A DNA stretch of 64,000 nt from assembly GCF_030418305.1 (NCBI RefSeq), contig NZ_JAUHPX010000001.1:639157-703156 (forward strand), in the 5' to 3' direction. This DNA is from Demequina lignilytica. Lineage in GTDB: Bacteria > Actinomycetota > Actinomycetes > Actinomycetales > Demequinaceae. The translations under genes were made by a program, and so were the position numbers. How positions within the stretch are numbered: the stretch's first letter is position 1; every line of letters begins with the position of its first letter. The notes under the pieces are model-generated. The model saw only the letters and a program-made list of their open reading frames with translations, was not told where the DNA came from and did not search any database. This document shows, one piece after another, positions 62,125-64,000 of the stretch.

Positions 62125-63852
62125 TCAACCAGGGATGTCGACCTTGTCCAGGCTCTCCAGGACGGCCGTCGCGCGCGCGACCAGCAGGGGCATGTCGCCG
62201 CGCGCGGCGTCCTCGAGCGCCCGGGTCGCGACGTCGCGCGCGGTCGGTCCGTCGCCGAGGTCGCGCAGCACCTCCGCCTGCGTGACCCGCACCTCGGCGT
62301 CGACCCAGCGGTAGGCACCGGTCTTCGGGGCGCACGCATCATGAGCGTCGGCGAACCACTGCAGCGCGAGCTCGGGACGCCCGTCAGCGACGTAGGTGAG
62401 CCCGAGCGCCTTCGCCGACGCGCCCTGCCAGCACGGATCCCCGAGCTGGCGGGCGAGGGCGTAGGTCGCCTCAAGGTCCGCCCGCACCTCGACCGGGTCG
62501 TCCCCGCGGGACAAGCGTGCATGCGCACGCCACGTCTCGGGCCATGGGCGGACCGCCGTCCATCGCTCCTCCTCCGCGCCGGCCTCGGCCTCGCGAGACC
62601 ACCGCTCCGCAACCTCGAGCGCCCCGGCGATGTACGCGACGCGCGCGGCGTGCCCCGCAGTCCAGATCCTGCGACGCACGCTGTGAGAGGCCGCGCAGAG
62701 CTCGAGCGCCTCCCTGAACCTGTCGAGAGACTCCTCGAGCCGGCCCCAATCGGCGAGATGGATCGCATCGTAGGCGGCGACCGACGCCTGGACCCCGGGG
62801 AAGCCCTCGGCCGCCTCCCAGGCCTCGGCGAGGTGGACCGCCGCCGATGCACGTCTGGCGAAGAGCACATCGAGGTACGCGAGCTCCGACAACGCCTTCG
62901 CGGCGAGCTCCCGGTCGCCTGCGGCGAGCGCACGAGCGCGCGCGTTCTCCAGCATCACGGAGCCCTCGTCATCGAAGCCGCAGACGGAATGCACGAGCGC
63001 GGCCCCAAGCTCGAACTCGCACTCGGCCAGCAGGAGATCGTCGCCCGCCTCGCCCGCGGTGTCCACGGCGACGCGCAGGTTGTCGATCCCTGCATCGACG
63101 GCACCGGCGGCCACGGCTCCACGACCGAGCGACACCTGCATGCGCGCCGAGGCGCTGGGCGAGATACCCGCGATCGCCTGAGGCGCAGGCCTGCTCGCCG
63201 CGCGCAGCGCCGGCAGCGACGTCACCCCCAGCTCGGCGGCGAAGGACTCCTCGGTAGCGCGCAGGTGGCGGGACGCCGCATCATGATGACCCGCCGCGAC
63301 CAGGGCCTTGAGCAGCACCACGTGGCGGCCCTCGTCGAACGGGTCGCCCGCGACCAATGCCGAGGCGAGATCGATGGCCCGCGCATGCTCCCGGTTCGAC
63401 AGCGCACGAAGCGCCGCCGCGCGCACGATGTCCTGCAACGCCCCGGCGACACGGTTCCGCTCCACCAGCAGCCAGGTCTCGAAGCTCGGAGAGGCGTGAA
63501 TCTCGACCCCCTCGAGCAGCTGGCCCGCGGGGACGGGTGACGGCACCGTCCCGTCGGCGAGAGTGACGATGTCCACCGTCGTGTCAGGGCCCAGACCGTG
63601 GAGCACGGGGTTCCCGGAGAAGGCGCCCGGGAGTCCCAGGCGCCTACGGATCTCCGCCAGCGTCCACCGCAGCGCCCCCATGGGGTCATCAGCCTCCGAG
63701 AACAGCTCGTTCACCAGCTGCTGCCTCGACACCGGGTCGTGGGTGCTCAACACCCTGGCCATCACCGCCCAGCACTTGCCGCCGCGGGGGCCCGTGAGAA
63801 CGGCGCCGTCGCGGATAAGAGAAGGCGGGCCGATCAGCCGGATCTCAAGCAT
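62125..63852 (-). CDS. SARP/BTAD-family transcriptional regulator
   Basis: A 575-residue regulator. An N-terminal winged-helix DNA-binding domain covers about residues 1-95 (MLEIRLIGPPSLIRDG, SRQQLVNELFSEADDPMGALRWTLAEIRRRLG). The BTAD domain follows (VPAGQLLEGVEIHASPSFETWLLVERNRVAGALQDIVRAAAL). A long TPR-like helical C-terminus has no ATPase motifs. This is the layout of medium-size AfsR/SARP-like regulators. The putative direct-repeat operator and two small genes lie immediately downstream and may be its targets. Signal unknown. Confidence 0.88.
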   Translation of the reverse strand: MLEIRLIGPPSLIRDGAVLTGPRGGKCWAVMARVLSTHDPVSRQQLVNELFSEADDPMGALRWTLAEIRRRLGLPGAFSGNPVLHGLGPDTTVDIVTLADGTVPSPVPAGQLLEGVEIHASPSFETWLLVERNRVAGALQDIVRAAALRALSNREHARAIDLASALVAGDPFDEGRHVVLLKALVAAGHHDAASRHLRATEESFAAELGVTSLPALRAASRPAPQAIAGISPSASARMQVSLGRGAVAAGAVDAGIDNLRVAVDTAGEAGDDLLLAECEFELGAALVHSVCGFDDEGSVMLENARARALAAGDRELAAKALSELAYLDVLFARRASAAVHLAEAWEAAEGFPGVQASVAAYDAIHLADWGRLEESLDRFREALELCAASHSVRRRIWTAGHAARVAYIAGALEVAERWSREAEAGAEEERWTAVRPWPETWRAHARLSRGDDPVEVRADLEATYALARQLGDPCWQGASAKALGLTYVADGRPELALQWFADAHDACAPKTGAYRWVDAEVRVTQAEVLRDLGDGPTARDVATRALEDAARGDMPLLVARATAVLESLDKVDIPG

Positions 63853-64000
63853 CGGTCCTGCTCCGGGGACATGGACACAGAGTAGCCGCCGGACACCTCC
63901 GGGGCCGGGGAAGTCGCCGAGCCATCCGGACGGCCTCCCTCGGTGCGCCCCGCCACGACTACCATCACCGCTGGCAGAACGACGAAAGCCCCCCGCGTGT
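63853..64000. other. window-edge sequence upstream of the SARP gene
   Basis: This 148-bp stretch should hold the promoter of the SARP-like gene. I see no convincing -35/-10 pair, repeat or coding frame. Confidence 0.3.

Overview
The window is high-GC DNA (roughly 70% G+C) from an actinomycete. The gene orders proB-obg-rpmA-rplU-rne, yceD-rpmF-rnc-mutM, coaD-rsmD, recG-DAK/FakA-rpmB, thiL/DUF3515/ddl/gpsA/plsC/murA and leuCD with a divergent IclR regulator are standard for Actinomycetota. Together with cydABDC, a cellobiose 2-epimerase and an HspR-type heat-shock box they suggest the Micrococcales (Cellulomonas/Demequina neighbourhood; inference). I see no phage, insertion sequence or CRISPR array. 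The window is mostly chromosomal core with scattered accessory genes.

Layout. 1-5.9 kb: proline synthesis kinase, Obg GTPase, L27/L21 and RNase E/G, all on the minus strand; the RNase reading frame is broken at a 7-base homopolymer. 6.4-14.4 kb: cytochrome bd oxidase operon cydABDC, overlapping a DosS-like GAF histidine kinase, with a DosR-like response regulator facing it. 14.4-24.6 kb: DNA repair and RNA processing (mutM, rnc, recG), ribosomal proteins L32 and L28, coaD, rsmD, a cellobiose epimerase under a LacI-type operator, a FakA-like kinase and thiL. 25-34.3 kb: transporters (YitT, MATE) and envelope/lipid genes (ddl, gpsA, plsC, murA), sugar and nucleoside kinases, a CPBP membrane protein. 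34.3-37.2 kb: leuCD and its IclR regulator. 37.2-41.2 kb: a membrane O-acyltransferase, a DCC protein and an ECF sigma factor paired with a repeat-tailed DUF5667 membrane protein. 41.3-44.1 kb: tRNA-Glu(CTC), clpB with a HAIR operator, tRNA-Gln(CTG). 44.1-48.3 kb: two paralogous lipoproteins, a HAD phosphatase, gltX and a FAH-family hydrolase. 48.4-55.4 kb: a translationally coupled trio (DinB-like, acyltransferase, alpha-toroid), an EamA exporter, small lipoprotein and nucleic-acid-related genes ending with rnhA. 55.5-61.3 kb: ybaK, yggS, two VIT-type metal transporters, lipoate ligase, and citramalate synthase behind a leader-peptide attenuator. 61.5-63.9 kb: two small unknown genes and a SARP/BTAD regulator.

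Two signals are not explained by ordinary gene content. (1) The decamer GGACGATGCG occurs at least 31 times on both strands, where about 0.3 would be expected from base composition. Twelve copies are in the small intergenic fraction, two loci form back-to-back inverted pairs, and all 19 genic copies are read only as Asp-Asp-Ala or Ala-Ser-Ser. This resembles a DNA-uptake or chromosome-architecture word. (2) Two intergenic regions (near 45.9 and 56.9 kb) each carry four copies of a motif GGGACNBTSAGT, arranged two forward then two reverse with a 41-42 bp period. Starts were moved from the longest frame wherever a ribosome binding site, overlap or family alignment favoured an internal codon.
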